In this document: positions 1 through 9,630 of the stretch, piece after piece
How positions within the stretch are numbered: position 1 is the first letter of the stretch
How the letters are laid out: every line of letters starts with the position of its first letter
Assembly (NCBI GenBank): GCA_946800325.1
Contig: OX326958.1
Span: forward strand, 66,196,366 to 66,260,365
Reading direction: 5' to 3'
DNA: 64,000 nucleotides
Source of the DNA: Luzula sylvatica
Lineage: Eukaryota; Streptophyta; Magnoliopsida; Poales; Juncaceae
Made by a program: the position numbers and the translations under genes
Notes under the pieces: generated by a model
The model's database searches: none
What the model was told of the DNA's origin: nothing
Seen by the model: only the letters and a program-made list of their open reading frames with translations

Positions 1-460
1 GATTTTGTTGTATGAATGTGACTGGATAATTATATCTTATATGAAAATTTGAAAGTTTTTTTTTTTGTTATTTATACGAATGAAAATTGTAGAATTTGAA
101 ATTTGAATTGTTCACGTTTGGTAACCGAATAAATCAGCACTATTTGGTTTAATTGGTTCGGTTTTAATTTGGTTCACAAATTTATTTGGTCGATTTGATT
201 TAAATCTTATTTGGTTTGATTTAGTTTGATTTTATTTTAAATAGTTCGATTTGATCTGAGCCGACCGAATGAAGATCCCTCCGTCTTCATCGGGCTCTTT
301 TAACTCCAAACGTAACTGAGAAACAAATATTACAAATTAAGCTTGTTATAAACTTTGAGAGAAAAATACATAGAAACTAGAAACATGAACGGAACCCAAA
401 CAAAATTATAGTGAGGGTCGAAAATAAGTAATCCAATATAATTTTTAACATATAATTTAT
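1..460. other. AT-rich left edge, no gene
   Basis: No coding region is seen. Positions about 120-265 repeat the text ggttcggtttt / tttggtttgattt and end in ccgaccgaatgaagatccct, which resembles the inner side of hAT-type MITE ends common in plants, but the other end would lie left of the window, so no element is called. Confidence 0.3.
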
Positions 461-1334
461 AGGGAAATTTTCAAAAAATCCCCTATCTTTTTTGGATATT
501 CTAAAAAACCCCCTATCTTTTTGAAAACTCCAAAAAATCCCCTCTACCAAACTTTTATTTTCAAATACCCTCCTATGGGGTTAAAATTAACAATGGATGG
601 TGTTAAATATTTTTTATGACCAAAATACCCTTCATTTTACATATTTAGTAATTAAAATAATGTTTTTGTTATTTGTATTAATTTTAAAAAAGTCCTAATT
701 TTTTTTTTTTGCTTATAATAATTTTTAAAAAATAATTGTCATATGTTATATTTATATAATTTTAATATTTCATATATTACATATATTTGACTTTCATAAC
801 TTTTTATTGAAAAAATAACATAAAATAATAATAAAATTAACAACAATATTAAAAGAACACCTTGCAAATATTTAAAAATTAAAATATTATGAATCTATTA
901 AAAACATACATAAAAGAAGAACGAAAATAAAATCAAAATAGATGTTTAAAGAAATATTTTCTTTCAATATATTTTCAAGGTGTTTATTTTATTATTATCT
1001 GATGTTAGTTTTTCATGAACAATAAATGAAATACTAAAATTATACAAACACAACATTTAATAATTTTATTTTTGTGAAATCATTATATGTTAAAAATTAT
1101 TTATGAATTTTTTTAAAACTAATAAAATTAATGAAAAATAACAAAAATATACATATGAAAATAGAAGGGTATTTTGGTAAATTTTTTTTAACACCATCCA
1201 TGGTTAGTTTTAACCCCTATAGGGGGGTATTTGAAAATAAATATTTGGTAAAGGGGTTTTTTTGGAGTTTCCAAAAAGATAGGGTGTTTTTTAGAATATC
1301 CAAAAAAGATAGTGGGTTTTTTGAAAATTTCCCT
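461..1334. mobile_element. Foldback MITE with about 190-bp terminal inverted repeats
   Basis: The first about 190 bases (agggaaattttc...) reappear as reverse complement at 1150-1334 (...gaaaatttccct) with roughly 85-90% agreement by eye. The element is flanked by a 7-bp direct repeat AATTTAT (454-460 and 1335-1341). The middle is AT-rich without a credible coding frame. Long inverted ends suggest a Mutator-like or similar non-autonomous DNA transposon. Related pieces are seen at 22095-22190, 27320-27510 (end piece inside an intron) and 31735-32200 (internal part). Confidence 0.8.
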
Positions 1335-1379
1335 AATTTATATTAGTATATATAGTTTTCATACAAATACATGAAAATC

Positions 1380-2130
1380 GTGGTGGGGAATTATTAAGTT
1401 ACCCACATCTTTATTTTGGACCCAATTTTGTACAATTTTCTTGTGCCACATTAATTTTTTTTTAACCATTAAATTATGATATGTTGCAAAATTTAGACCA
1501 TTTATTAATCATTGATTTTTTTATAAACATTTTTTTGTAGCTATTTAAATGTCTCTTATTTTACACTATGTTTTAAAGATTCTTAGAAAATTACACCATC
1601 ATATATTAATGATGTGGATTATTATTATTGATTAGGTTCGTTATAGACTAAGGTTATTCAATTGTTTATCATTTCACATAAAATTACATGATCAGATGTG
1701 AATGCAATGGAAGATGAAATTTTTATATATGAAATACTAATAACTTAATATCTAATATTATAAACATACAACATATAGTAATATTATTTTTAGAATTTTA
1801 ATTTTAAAAATTCATCAAATATATTCGTAATTTTCTCTTTATAGTGACATCCATATTAACATAGTTCATACATATAATTTTTCATAATTTGAATTTGTAA
1901 AAATATTATGTAAAAAAACATCATCACTTTTGTTTTAACCATTAGATTATGATATGTGGTAAAATGTAGATCATTGATTAATCATTGATTTTTTATAAAC
2001 ATTTTTTTCTTGGTAATCATTTATGTTTCTCTTATTTTACACTATGTTTTAAGGATTCTTAGAAAACCACATCATGATATATTAATGATGTGGCATATTC
2101 TTAAGAATTTTCTAATTTCATATTTTATTA
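1380..2130 (+). repeat. Helitron-like repeat family, two adjoining partial copies
   Basis: Text from 'ttattttggaccca..ttttcttgtgccacat' through 'tatgatatgtt' to 'aatttgaatttgtaaaaatatt' matches 60280-60850 almost throughout and the reverse complement of 8900-9120 and 23641-24010. A second partial copy restarts at about 1921 (repeat of 'ttttaaccattagattatgatatgtgg') and runs to about 2130. Neither copy here keeps the GC hairpin 3' end seen at 8010 and 61206, so both are truncated. Confidence 0.6.
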
Positions 2131-3500
2131 AAGTTTGGTTCCTCAAATTTGAGGAGTGTCAAAGTGGAGCAAACGATTAATCATAGAACAGTTATATTAT
2201 AATTATTAATTCTTATTAAATAATATAATATTATATATTATAATAACATATAATAATTATTATACATAATAATTATGTCATATATAATATAATTAATATA
2301 ATATTATATTTATTACTATGAAGAATATTATTATACGGATAAAATATAATTTTATAATAATATAACAATATATTTAATATTATTGTAATAACGTATTATA
2401 TGATATAATTATTATATATTATTACAATAAAATAATGTATTATATGGATATTTAATATGACTATAATTATTGTAATAATAATAATAATTATTATATTATG
2501 ATAATGATGAAATAATGATATCCATATTATTAATATTAAATTGTATATTATTTTAATAATATATAATTATACTCACTAATCCTCCTCGAAATCCGTGTCG
2601 AGAATGAGAGAAAGGAGTTGTGAGGAAAGTACTAGTTGCAGGAAGTGATCAGAAAAATATGATATCATGAATATACAATTAACTACCAGCATATGATGTT
2701 TAAAAGGTGTTTGATGAAAATCCTAGGATGAGACGTAGTAGGAAGTGAATATAATATTCTATAATTATATCAATTTTGAGAAATATAATTTCTTTAATAC
2801 AACTAAATTTTAGAGAATATTTTTTTTGTAATAGAATTATATTTTAGAGATTATTACTTTTTAATACCATTATTTTTTTAATTATGCTTTAATTATTGAT
2901 GCATCGTGAACAATGAACAATGAACAATAAATTATGCTTTAATTATTGATGAATCATGAACATTTTTTTAATACAGTAAGCACAAAAATTGATTAAAAAT
3001 AACCATTGTAAAATATTATTTTTTATTACAACTGACCGTTAAAAATATTATTTTTTAATATAATTATTTTTAATACCATTATTTGTTTAATACAATTATT
3101 TTTTAGAGAATGTTATTCTTAATACAATTAAGTTTTAGAAATTATTATTATTTTTTATACAATGAACAACTCACGATGGTTTTTTAATACAAATTTTTTA
3201 CTGCCCAAATGTGTAAACACGCCCTAAATGTCCTCAAAGAAAATACAATGACAAGGATTAATAATAATAATATAATAATATAATTCAACTGATAAGTTTT
3301 ATTAAGTTTTATAGCTAACACCTCCAAATCCAACCCACCATGCATGTATTATGTACTCTTAAGCATGGTTAACTTATCATGCAATGCTTGTATGTATGTA
3401 CGTATTAATCATGGTCACATTGTAATAAGCTGGTAAAATAAGAAGCCAATAAGTTTTTTCAACTTTCATTTACTTATCCCATTAATTAACACACGGATTA
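2131..3500. other. AT-only low-complexity tract and gene-free spacer
   Basis: Positions 2200-2570 are almost purely A/T (strings such as ataatataatatt). From 2870 to 3180 short phrases recur (ttaattattgatg, gaacaatgaacaat, ttttttaatacaa). No coding region is seen. The last few hundred bases are the upstream region of the RALF-type gene. Confidence 0.6.
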
Positions 3501-3507
3501 AATCGAC

Positions 3508-3513
3508 TATAAG
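3508..3513 (+). promoter_or_regulatory. Possible TATA box of the RALF-type gene
   Basis: TATAAG lies 73 bases upstream of the ATG at 3586, the only TATA-like word at a suitable distance. Weak evidence; the transcription start is not otherwise visible. Confidence 0.3.
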
Positions 3514-3585
3514 TTCCACTAATACTGGATGCATGTCCATATCATTTATCAACACAACATAACAATTCCTGTCAATTAACCAGCC

Positions 3586-3855
3586 ATGGCAAAACCTTCA
3601 ACTCAACAGATAAACTTCATCGGCATCGTTATGGGTCTGATCCTGCTTAGCAGCCTGTGCCAAACGGAGGCCCTGAATTTGCGGTTCATTACTTATGACG
3701 CTCTCAAGAAGGACCGTGCATATTCGTGTCCGCTTAGTGGTTTGCGCCGGCTCCCGAATGGAAGATTTTTAAGGTGTGATCCGAGAGGAAAACCGGCAAA
3801 TCCGTATCGTAGAGGTTGCAGTATCATCACTCACTGTCAGAAAATTTATGATTAG
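3586..3855 (+). CDS. RALF-like secreted peptide precursor
   Basis: An 89-residue intronless gene. A hydrophobic signal segment (residues about 10-29, FIGIVMGLILLSSL) precedes the mature part, which begins near L30. The mature part has the family signature: FITYDAL in the place of the receptor-contacting YISY helix, four cysteines (C48, C64, C78, C84) and the hallmark block ANPYRRGCS (71-79) with C-x5-C at the end. There is no RRxL site-1-protease motif before the mature part, so it fits the short RALF clade released by the signal peptidase alone. RALFs are apoplastic ligands of FERONIA-type receptor kinases and LRX proteins that raise extracellular pH and control growth, fertilisation and immunity; that role is inferred from the family. 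The first Cys pair is wider (15 residues between) than the usual 9-10, which may alter the first loop. Family assignment is secure, exact orthologue unknown. Confidence 0.93.
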   Translation: MAKPSTQQINFIGIVMGLILLSSLCQTEALNLRFITYDALKKDRAYSCPLSGLRRLPNGRFLRCDPRGKPANPYRRGCSIITHCQKIYD

Positions 3856-4358
3856 AATCGGAACTCAAAAAGTATATTCAACATGTTGTTTCGAAGAAAC
3901 TAAATTATTACTTGATTAATTTTTATAGATCAATTAAGCAAATATGTTGTTTATTTCTTGATATGCTGATAGTGTGATCGGATGGAATTTCATACGTGTT
4001 TATGTCAGTACATCATTATGTTGCCAATCCTACTGCAGTATCCTTCTGCGTAGCATTATTTTTTTATAAAATAAAATTATGACGAAAATTGTCATTTTTA
4101 TAACATAACAAAACAATTGGAAAAAATAGCTATGTTTTGAGAGGATTTAAAAATGTTAGAGAAATTTTGAAAAAAAAAAGTAATATTTTTAAAATTTTCC
4201 TTTTATTTATTTATTATTATTATTTTGTTTTTGTATTAGCAGGCCACTATGAGTCTATGGGCCTTGTTGAACAACTTCAATAAACATACAAGAATCACAA
4301 AATCCTGACCAAGTTTCCTCTCCGGTCGCCCGCTTCACTGGAATCACTCGCCCCGGCC
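3856..4358. other. Spacer between RALF-type and PORR genes
   Basis: AT-rich 3' flank of the peptide gene followed, from about 4250, by more GC-rich sequence that is likely the 5' untranslated region of the PORR gene. No TATA box or gene is evident. Confidence 0.5.
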
Positions 4359-5789
4359 ATGGTGACGGCGCTTTGCATTCCCTCTCCAACCATCCCCTCT
4401 CATCCCCACCTCTTTCCATTCTTCTCGGCCACCTCTCTCCGTCTCAAACCACCCTCTTCTAAACCCTTCCCAATCTATTGTTCCTCAAAACCCCACAAGT
4501 CGTTGCCTTTCCCATCGCCCAAACTCGTCCGTTACCCAGCTCTCGACAACAACGCCTCCCGCCACAGCCATCTCCGTTTTGCGCGTAAACTCATAACTCT
4601 TCTCCTTTCCAAACCGCGCTATTTTCTCCCACTGAAAGTCCTCACCAAGTGCAAAAAGTACCTCACTTTACCCCGCTCTCGTCCGCTCCTCCCCATGGTT
4701 CTGCGCTATCCCTCTCTATTCTGCCTCTTTTATTCCCCTTGTAACTCTCCCTCTTCCCTTTTCGCCAATCTTCTCTCCGTCTCTCTCACCCCAGCCGCAA
4801 TTTCTCTCTTTCATGAATCCTCTCTATTGCGCACAAAAATTGTCGATTCCCAAGCTTGTAAACTGCATCGTCTCCTCATGCTGGCCCCTCACCGTAGAAT
4901 TCTTCTATCGAAGCTAGTTCATCTCGGCCCAGACCTTGGTTTGCCTGCTAATTTCCGCTCAAATCTATGTAATTCACAACCTGACAGATTTATCACTGTT
5001 AATACCTCATATGGTCGTGCACTCGAGCTAGTCTCTTATGACGCATCGCTTGCTTCTCCTCTACCCCCTCTGAAATCCTATGACGATGATAGGATCATGG
5101 ATAGACCAAGACGCTTCGACCACCTACCATTAAGAAGAGGTCTTAATCTTAGAAGAGAACATCGAAGTTTCCTTCTCCGGCTTCGTGAACTCCCTGAAAT
5201 CTCCCCTTATGAAGATTGTGACTTGGCTTCGTTAACCTCAGAAATGGCTGAGAAAAGATCTTGTGCTTTGGTGAGAGAGGTTTTGGGCATGACCGTTGAG
5301 AAAAGAACATTAGTCGACCATTTAGTTCATTTCAGGAAAGACTTTTGTTTGCCGAATCGATTAAGAGATTTGTTGATAAGGCATCCAGAGATGTTTTATG
5401 TGAGCGTAAAAGGGATAAGAGACTCTGTTTTTCTGGTTGAGGCATATAATGATGATGGTAAGTTGATTGTTGAAGATGAGTTGCTGAAGGAGAAGGAGAA
5501 ATTGACGGAGTTGCTGAGGGAGGGGAAGAGAATGAAGAAAGAAAGGAGAAAGCAATATGATCTAGATCTTGGTCTCGGAATCGATGAAGAAGAGACGAAA
5601 GGAGAATTTTCTGAGGTGGAAGATGGATTTGAGGATTTGTTCGAGTCAGGGATTGGGGAGGATTGGGAAGAAATTATTTGTGAAGAAGAAGTAGACGAAG
5701 ACGAAGAACAAGAAAGAATGGAGGAGTTTTGGGTGAAAAAGGCAATTGAGGCTGGAGTTGTTGAAGGGGCTACTGAGGAAGCATGGTGA
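4359..5789 (+). CDS. PORR-domain organellar RNA-binding protein (WTF1/RPD1-like)
   Basis: A single-exon gene of 476 residues. The first about 60 residues are rich in S, P and L and poor in acidic residues, as in plastid or mitochondrial transit peptides. The plant organelle RNA recognition (PORR, formerly DUF860) domain follows from about residue 70 to 400: KxLTLPRSRPLLPMVLRYP near its start, a middle block RFDHLPLRRGLNLRR, and the C-terminal signature FRKDFCLPNRLRDLLIRHP followed by MFYVSVKGIRDSVFL. The last about 90 residues are acidic (runs of E and D), also common in this family. PORR proteins such as maize WTF1 bind group II introns and assist organelle splicing; the RNA target here cannot be told. 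The ATG at 4359 is chosen because it is the first one and gives a good transit sequence. Some databases mislabel the family as ubiquitin carboxyl-terminal hydrolase; nothing here supports that. Confidence 0.9.
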   Translation: MVTALCIPSPTIPSHPHLFPFFSATSLRLKPPSSKPFPIYCSSKPHKSLPFPSPKLVRYPALDNNASRHSHLRFARKLITLLLSKPRYFLPLKVLTKCKKYLTLPRSRPLLPMVLRYPSLFCLFYSPCNSPSSLFANLLSVSLTPAAISLFHESSLLRTKIVDSQACKLHRLLMLAPHRRILLSKLVHLGPDLGLPANFRSNLCNSQPDRFITVNTSYGRALELVSYDASLASPLPPLKSYDDDRIMDRPRRFDHLPLRRGLNLRREHRSFLLRLRELPEISPYEDCDLASLTSEMAEKRSCALVREVLGMTVEKRTLVDHLVHFRKDFCLPNRLRDLLIRHPEMFYVSVKGIRDSVFLVEAYNDDGKLIVEDELLKEKEKLTELLREGKRMKKERRKQYDLDLGLGIDEEETKGEFSEVEDGFEDLFESGIGEDWEEIICEEEVDEDEEQERMEEFWVKKAIEAGVVEGATEEAW

Positions 5790-6866
5790 AATTTAGCGAC
5801 GCACATAAAGTGTTTGTATATATGCCCATGTCACGTAGTTATTATTTTGATGTCAAGTTTAGTACTTTGATGAAGAAGAAGATGTGTAAGATTGAATTGA
5901 GTATTCTTGTGCTCTACGTTTGACTGTGAGCTGTAGAAATTGAACACCAAGAAGAAACTAATCTCGTTTAAAACAAAACAAACATATATGAAAGAATCTT
6001 TAGGAAAAAGTAGATTAGATTTAACTTGTAAACACAACAATGGCCTCGTTTTAAGAAACTAAAAACTTGTTAGTTTTCTTTTTGTATTCCAATGACAGGA
6101 AGAGCTATTAAGTTAGAGAGCTTCGACAACCGCCTCTTGTACGGACGAGGTGGACTTAATTCCTCTACTTTTGAGCCCTTCGCGAGTTCAGAAAATGTAA
6201 GTTCAATTTTTAAGTTCGAAACATATCAGGGGACAGTAAGTAAAAGTTTACTCGGTTCAAAGAAGTAAATAGTCTCTGATGCGGTTAATTATTTAGGAGT
6301 GGTTAGTCAAATGGTAATCACAGTTTTACTTTGACCCGAAACACGTAGTTCGAGATAAAACCATGTGGCTCTTGCTTTTAGATAATCAAAGCCACTTTGG
6401 TAGTTAACAATACTTCATTAATTAGTTGATCAAGGCCACTTATCTTGTCCCTAGCTAGCTTGTTTAATGAGCCTGTATCAAATCATGATGCGTGATATAA
6501 ATTAATCTTCTTTATATTAATACGATCGTTTCTTAATACCACTTCGACATGGTACCTGTTCGTACCTTACCTACATGTCTGCTTTATGTTTCATAAAGAC
6601 ATTACGCTATCTTTAAAATAGAAATAAAATATCATAAAATTAAAATAGTAATAGTAATGAATGATACAACACTTGAACTAATAACAAAAAAGTTGAAAGA
6701 TAACTAAAAATTAAAAGCAAAAAAATGAATTCTTGCATAGAATCTCAGTTAAAAGCTAGCTAGGTATTCTTCATTATGATACAAAATCGGAATTTAATCT
6801 AGAGATATCTTAGAACTAAATACTATACGAGGGCAAAATTTGGGGTTAATATTATACACTAATTAA
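5790..6866. other. Gene-free spacer
   Basis: 3' flank of the PORR gene and 3' flank of the minus-strand peptide gene, which converge. AT-rich unique-looking sequence; nothing else recognised. Confidence 0.5.
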
Positions 6867-7172
6867 TTAAGGATCATATCGATTATTGACTGGAGTTCTA
6901 TTATGAACTCCGGGGTAATCTTGAGCTAACCATAGTTCCTGCATCACAGCTTCCTTATTAGAACTCCATTTCCCCTCTTTCTCTCTTTTTTCTTCTCGAA
7001 GATATCTAATTGCGTCTGTTTTCATTTCACCAAAATATTAAAAAACAGAGATAAACTCGAACGAAATATAGAATGTCGAGTGAGTACTGGACTTACCAAC
7101 GTTTTTTTGTTGATGAAGCAGAGAGATGAACGTGAAGAGGAACACTAAAACCATCAACCTAAGAAGCCTCAT
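6867..7172 (-). CDS. Two-exon secreted sulfopeptide precursor (PSY- or RGF/GOLVEN-like)
   Basis: Seen on the minus strand: ATG at 7172-7170, exon 1 to 7097, then a GTAAGT donor (7096-7091), an intron ending AACAG at 7016, and exon 2 from 7015 to a TAA at 6869-6867. The phase-1 junction keeps the frame and gives 74 residues. Exon 1 encodes a signal-peptide-like MRLLRLMVLVFLFTFISLL; exon 2 encodes a charged spacer (RYLREEKREKEGKW) and the C-terminus QDYPGVHNRTPVNNRYDP. An acidic-Tyr pair opening a conserved C-terminal block is the recognition feature of tyrosylprotein sulfotransferase in plant peptide hormones. DY..10 residues..N fits RGF/GOLVEN (P at position 10, N at 13), while N-x-x-[HY]-D-P at the end fits PSY. 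Which family it belongs to is open. A TATTTATT box lies about 100 bases upstream on the minus strand. Not confirmed by transcript data. Confidence 0.62.
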
Positions 7173-7665
7173 GATCGCGTTTCGTTTTTCTGCATAAGTA
7201 AGTGTTTAGTCAAAGACAGAGAGAGAGAGAGAGAGATCAGTAGATTTGTTGAAACATGAGTGAGAAATAAATAGTAGGGGTTTAGTTCAAATTGTCCCAT
7301 TCTTCTGTCTAGAAGAACTACAACTCTTATTCAAAGACAAGATTCCTTTCTTTGTAGGGCTGTTAATTAATTATCTCATAATTACTTTGTCTCTCTTTCT
7401 CTCTCCATGATCCGTCTCTGGGGAAGAGAGTTGAAATCAATGTTCCGGAAAAATGTCTCATGTGAGCTCCACATAGCAAAGAAAGCGCATGACAGTTTAA
7501 ATATTAGCATGTCTTCTTATATAGGAAGTGATAGTGTGGACGCACATTGTGTGTATTTTGGCCGCAAATTAATCATTCTAAATGAAAGGCCTCAAAAAAA
7601 TGACACGTGTCTGTACTGAATAAATACCTAAGAAATATATGAATCCCATTACATATAGTCTCTCT

Positions 7666-7735
7666 TGCCTAGTTGGTAAATGAATCGAATACCCATGCTA
7701 AAGTCCTGGGTTCGAATCCTGCTGTGGACTAGGCA
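7666..7735 (+). repeat. tRNA-derived SINE head or tRNA pseudogene
   Basis: A perfect B box GGTTCGAATCC (7709-7719) lies about 36 bases after an A-box-like TAGTTGGTAAATG (7670-7682), and the ends tgcctagt (7666-7673) and actaggca (7728-7735) can pair like an acceptor stem. No good anticodon arm can be drawn, so it is not a functional tRNA. A second copy of the first 22 bases (tagcctagttggtaaatgaatg) occurs at 7825-7846 without a B box. Confidence 0.6.
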
Positions 7736-8009
7736 GTTTATTTTTTCCTCATCCATGTGTAAATTTTTTTTTATTGAGGACTCAACAAATACATATTTCG
7801 AGATTATGAATTACACAGTTTTTCTAGCCTAGTTGGTAAATGAATGTAACATCCGCCCTGAAGACTAGAAAATAAATAGAAACTAAAAGAGTCAAAATTA
7901 ATTGAACCATAAAAATATCGAATTATATTTTTTCACAATTTTATTAATAAAAATCATTTAAGATATATTTTGAAAAAAGACAATTATTGTACATCAAAAT
8001 TAATAGTAA

Positions 8010-9120
8010 CTAGGAGAATACCCGCGCTTCGCGGCGGTTTTGTTTCATTTGTTTTATCATACACATAATATATAATTACGATTTTTCGGGATCAAACATA
8101 AGAATTTTTGAAAATTAAAATCATATTGATTAAGGAAGTTTGATGATAACAAAATTATTATACTATTTTTGAATCCGACACAATGCGAAATATTTATTTA
8201 GCACTTTAATTCAACACATACAAAAAAATGTCACTATAAAATACTAAAATAACATGCGTGGACATAAATAAAAAGCAAAATCATATGATATTTTAAGTTT
8301 TCATTTCAAAAAATAAGAATAATAACATTGTAAAAGTTCAAAAAAATTATTTGTGTGTGATAAATTTTATGTTTCATGTTTATTATTGAAAAATACTATA
8401 TATGTTAAAGAAATTATTAGTGTTTAGTAAATAAATATCTTTCATTTTTATTATTTTTTTAAACATTAACATGAAATTATTTTAAGTAAAAATACAAATA
8501 TAACATACTTAGTAGTATGGGCATTTTTTTCAACTATAGTTTTAATAATAATTATTATTAGGCTTACTAGTCATTATTGTAATATATTTATTTTTATATA
8601 TTTTTTTACATAATTATTTTCATAATTTTAAGTTAGAGAAAAATATTGAATATATGATAATATGGATTTCAAAATAAAGATAAAATTCAAGTGAATAATA
8701 TTTTTAAATTATATTATGAAAAATACTAACAATATTTGATGTATGTTTTATGATATTATATATTAATTTATTAATGTTAGATATTTAAACTCTTCAAATT
8801 GTATTTGTGTTCACAATTGATCATGTAACATATTGTGAACAAATATAAAATCAAATACAACTGGTTCAACATGAACCTAATGAATAATATTTTGACACAT
8901 CATTAGTGTAAGGTGATGTGACCTTCTAAAATTGCTTAAAACTATGTGTAAAATAAAGGACATAAATATCTACAAATAAAACATAATCACACAAAATAAA
9001 AAGTTAATCCATGGTTCAGATGTTGCCACATATCATAATCTAATGGTTGAAATAATCGTGATGATGTGACATGAGGAGATTGCATAAAGAGGAGTCCAAA
9101 ATAAGGAGGTTGGTAAATTA
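8010..9120 (-). mobile_element. Non-autonomous Helitron-like element
   Basis: Read on the minus strand the element ends in a GC hairpin (ccgcgaagcgcgg, 8021-8036 region), then gtattctc and CTAG, followed by host T: the hallmarks of a Helitron 3' terminus (hairpin about 10 bases before CTRR, insertion before T). The head (about 8890-9120) matches 1380-1620 and 60280-60560. No Rep/helicase coding is present. The 5' limit is set by the end of similarity and may be off by tens of bases. Confidence 0.65.
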
Positions 9121-9630
9121 TGAGAGTCAAAATAATATTTGAACCCTAAAACATATCGAGATATATTTTTTCCCCAACATTAATACTAAATTTCAGTTAT
9201 GCTATAATTTCAGAAAAAATATATTGTCCAAGGAAATAAATATAAACTAATATAATTAAAAATATAAATAAACAATACAAAATATCAAACTATATTTTTA
9301 CACAATCTTATTAATCAAAATAATTTTGTTATAATTTGAAAAGTATTTTTTCCTTGCAATTGATTTTATATATGCTTTTGTTTAAAAAAAGATAATTACC
9401 TAATTTAATATAAATAATTTCAGTTCGAAATTAGATTCAAGTCGGTCGAAGCGCAGCGAGATTATCCCTAGTCATTTCTTAAAATTATAGATCACGAACT
9501 AGCTCTGACTTTTATTTAACCAGTAGTAGTAGTAGCAGCAGTCGTTCAATATAACCTAGTCATTTTTTACACAAAGTGTTTCTCTTATGATTCGTTAAAT
9601 AAATAAATTTCTAATATATAAACGTACTAT
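9121..9630. other. Gene-free AT-rich spacer
   Basis: No coding region or clear repeat; a short AGT/AGC microsatellite (agtagtagtagtagcagcag) at about 9521-9541. Confidence 0.5.

Noticed and set aside
2200..2570. Matrix-attachment or origin-like AT tract
   Set aside because: Base composition alone is no evidence of function.
3586..3855. Defensin or other cysteine-rich peptide instead of RALF
   Set aside because: Only four cysteines, and the ANPYRRGCS block with C-x5-C end is specific to RALF.
4359..5789. Ubiquitin carboxyl-terminal hydrolase, a frequent database label for such proteins
   Set aside because: No Cys/His box of any deubiquitinase; the PORR signatures explain the whole protein.
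5396..5806. Long minus-strand frames under the PORR gene
   Set aside because: Serine-rich antisense of the acidic GAA/GAG-rich tail; no similarity to a protein.
7666..7735. Functional tRNA gene
   Set aside because: Perfect B box, but no consistent D, anticodon and variable arms.
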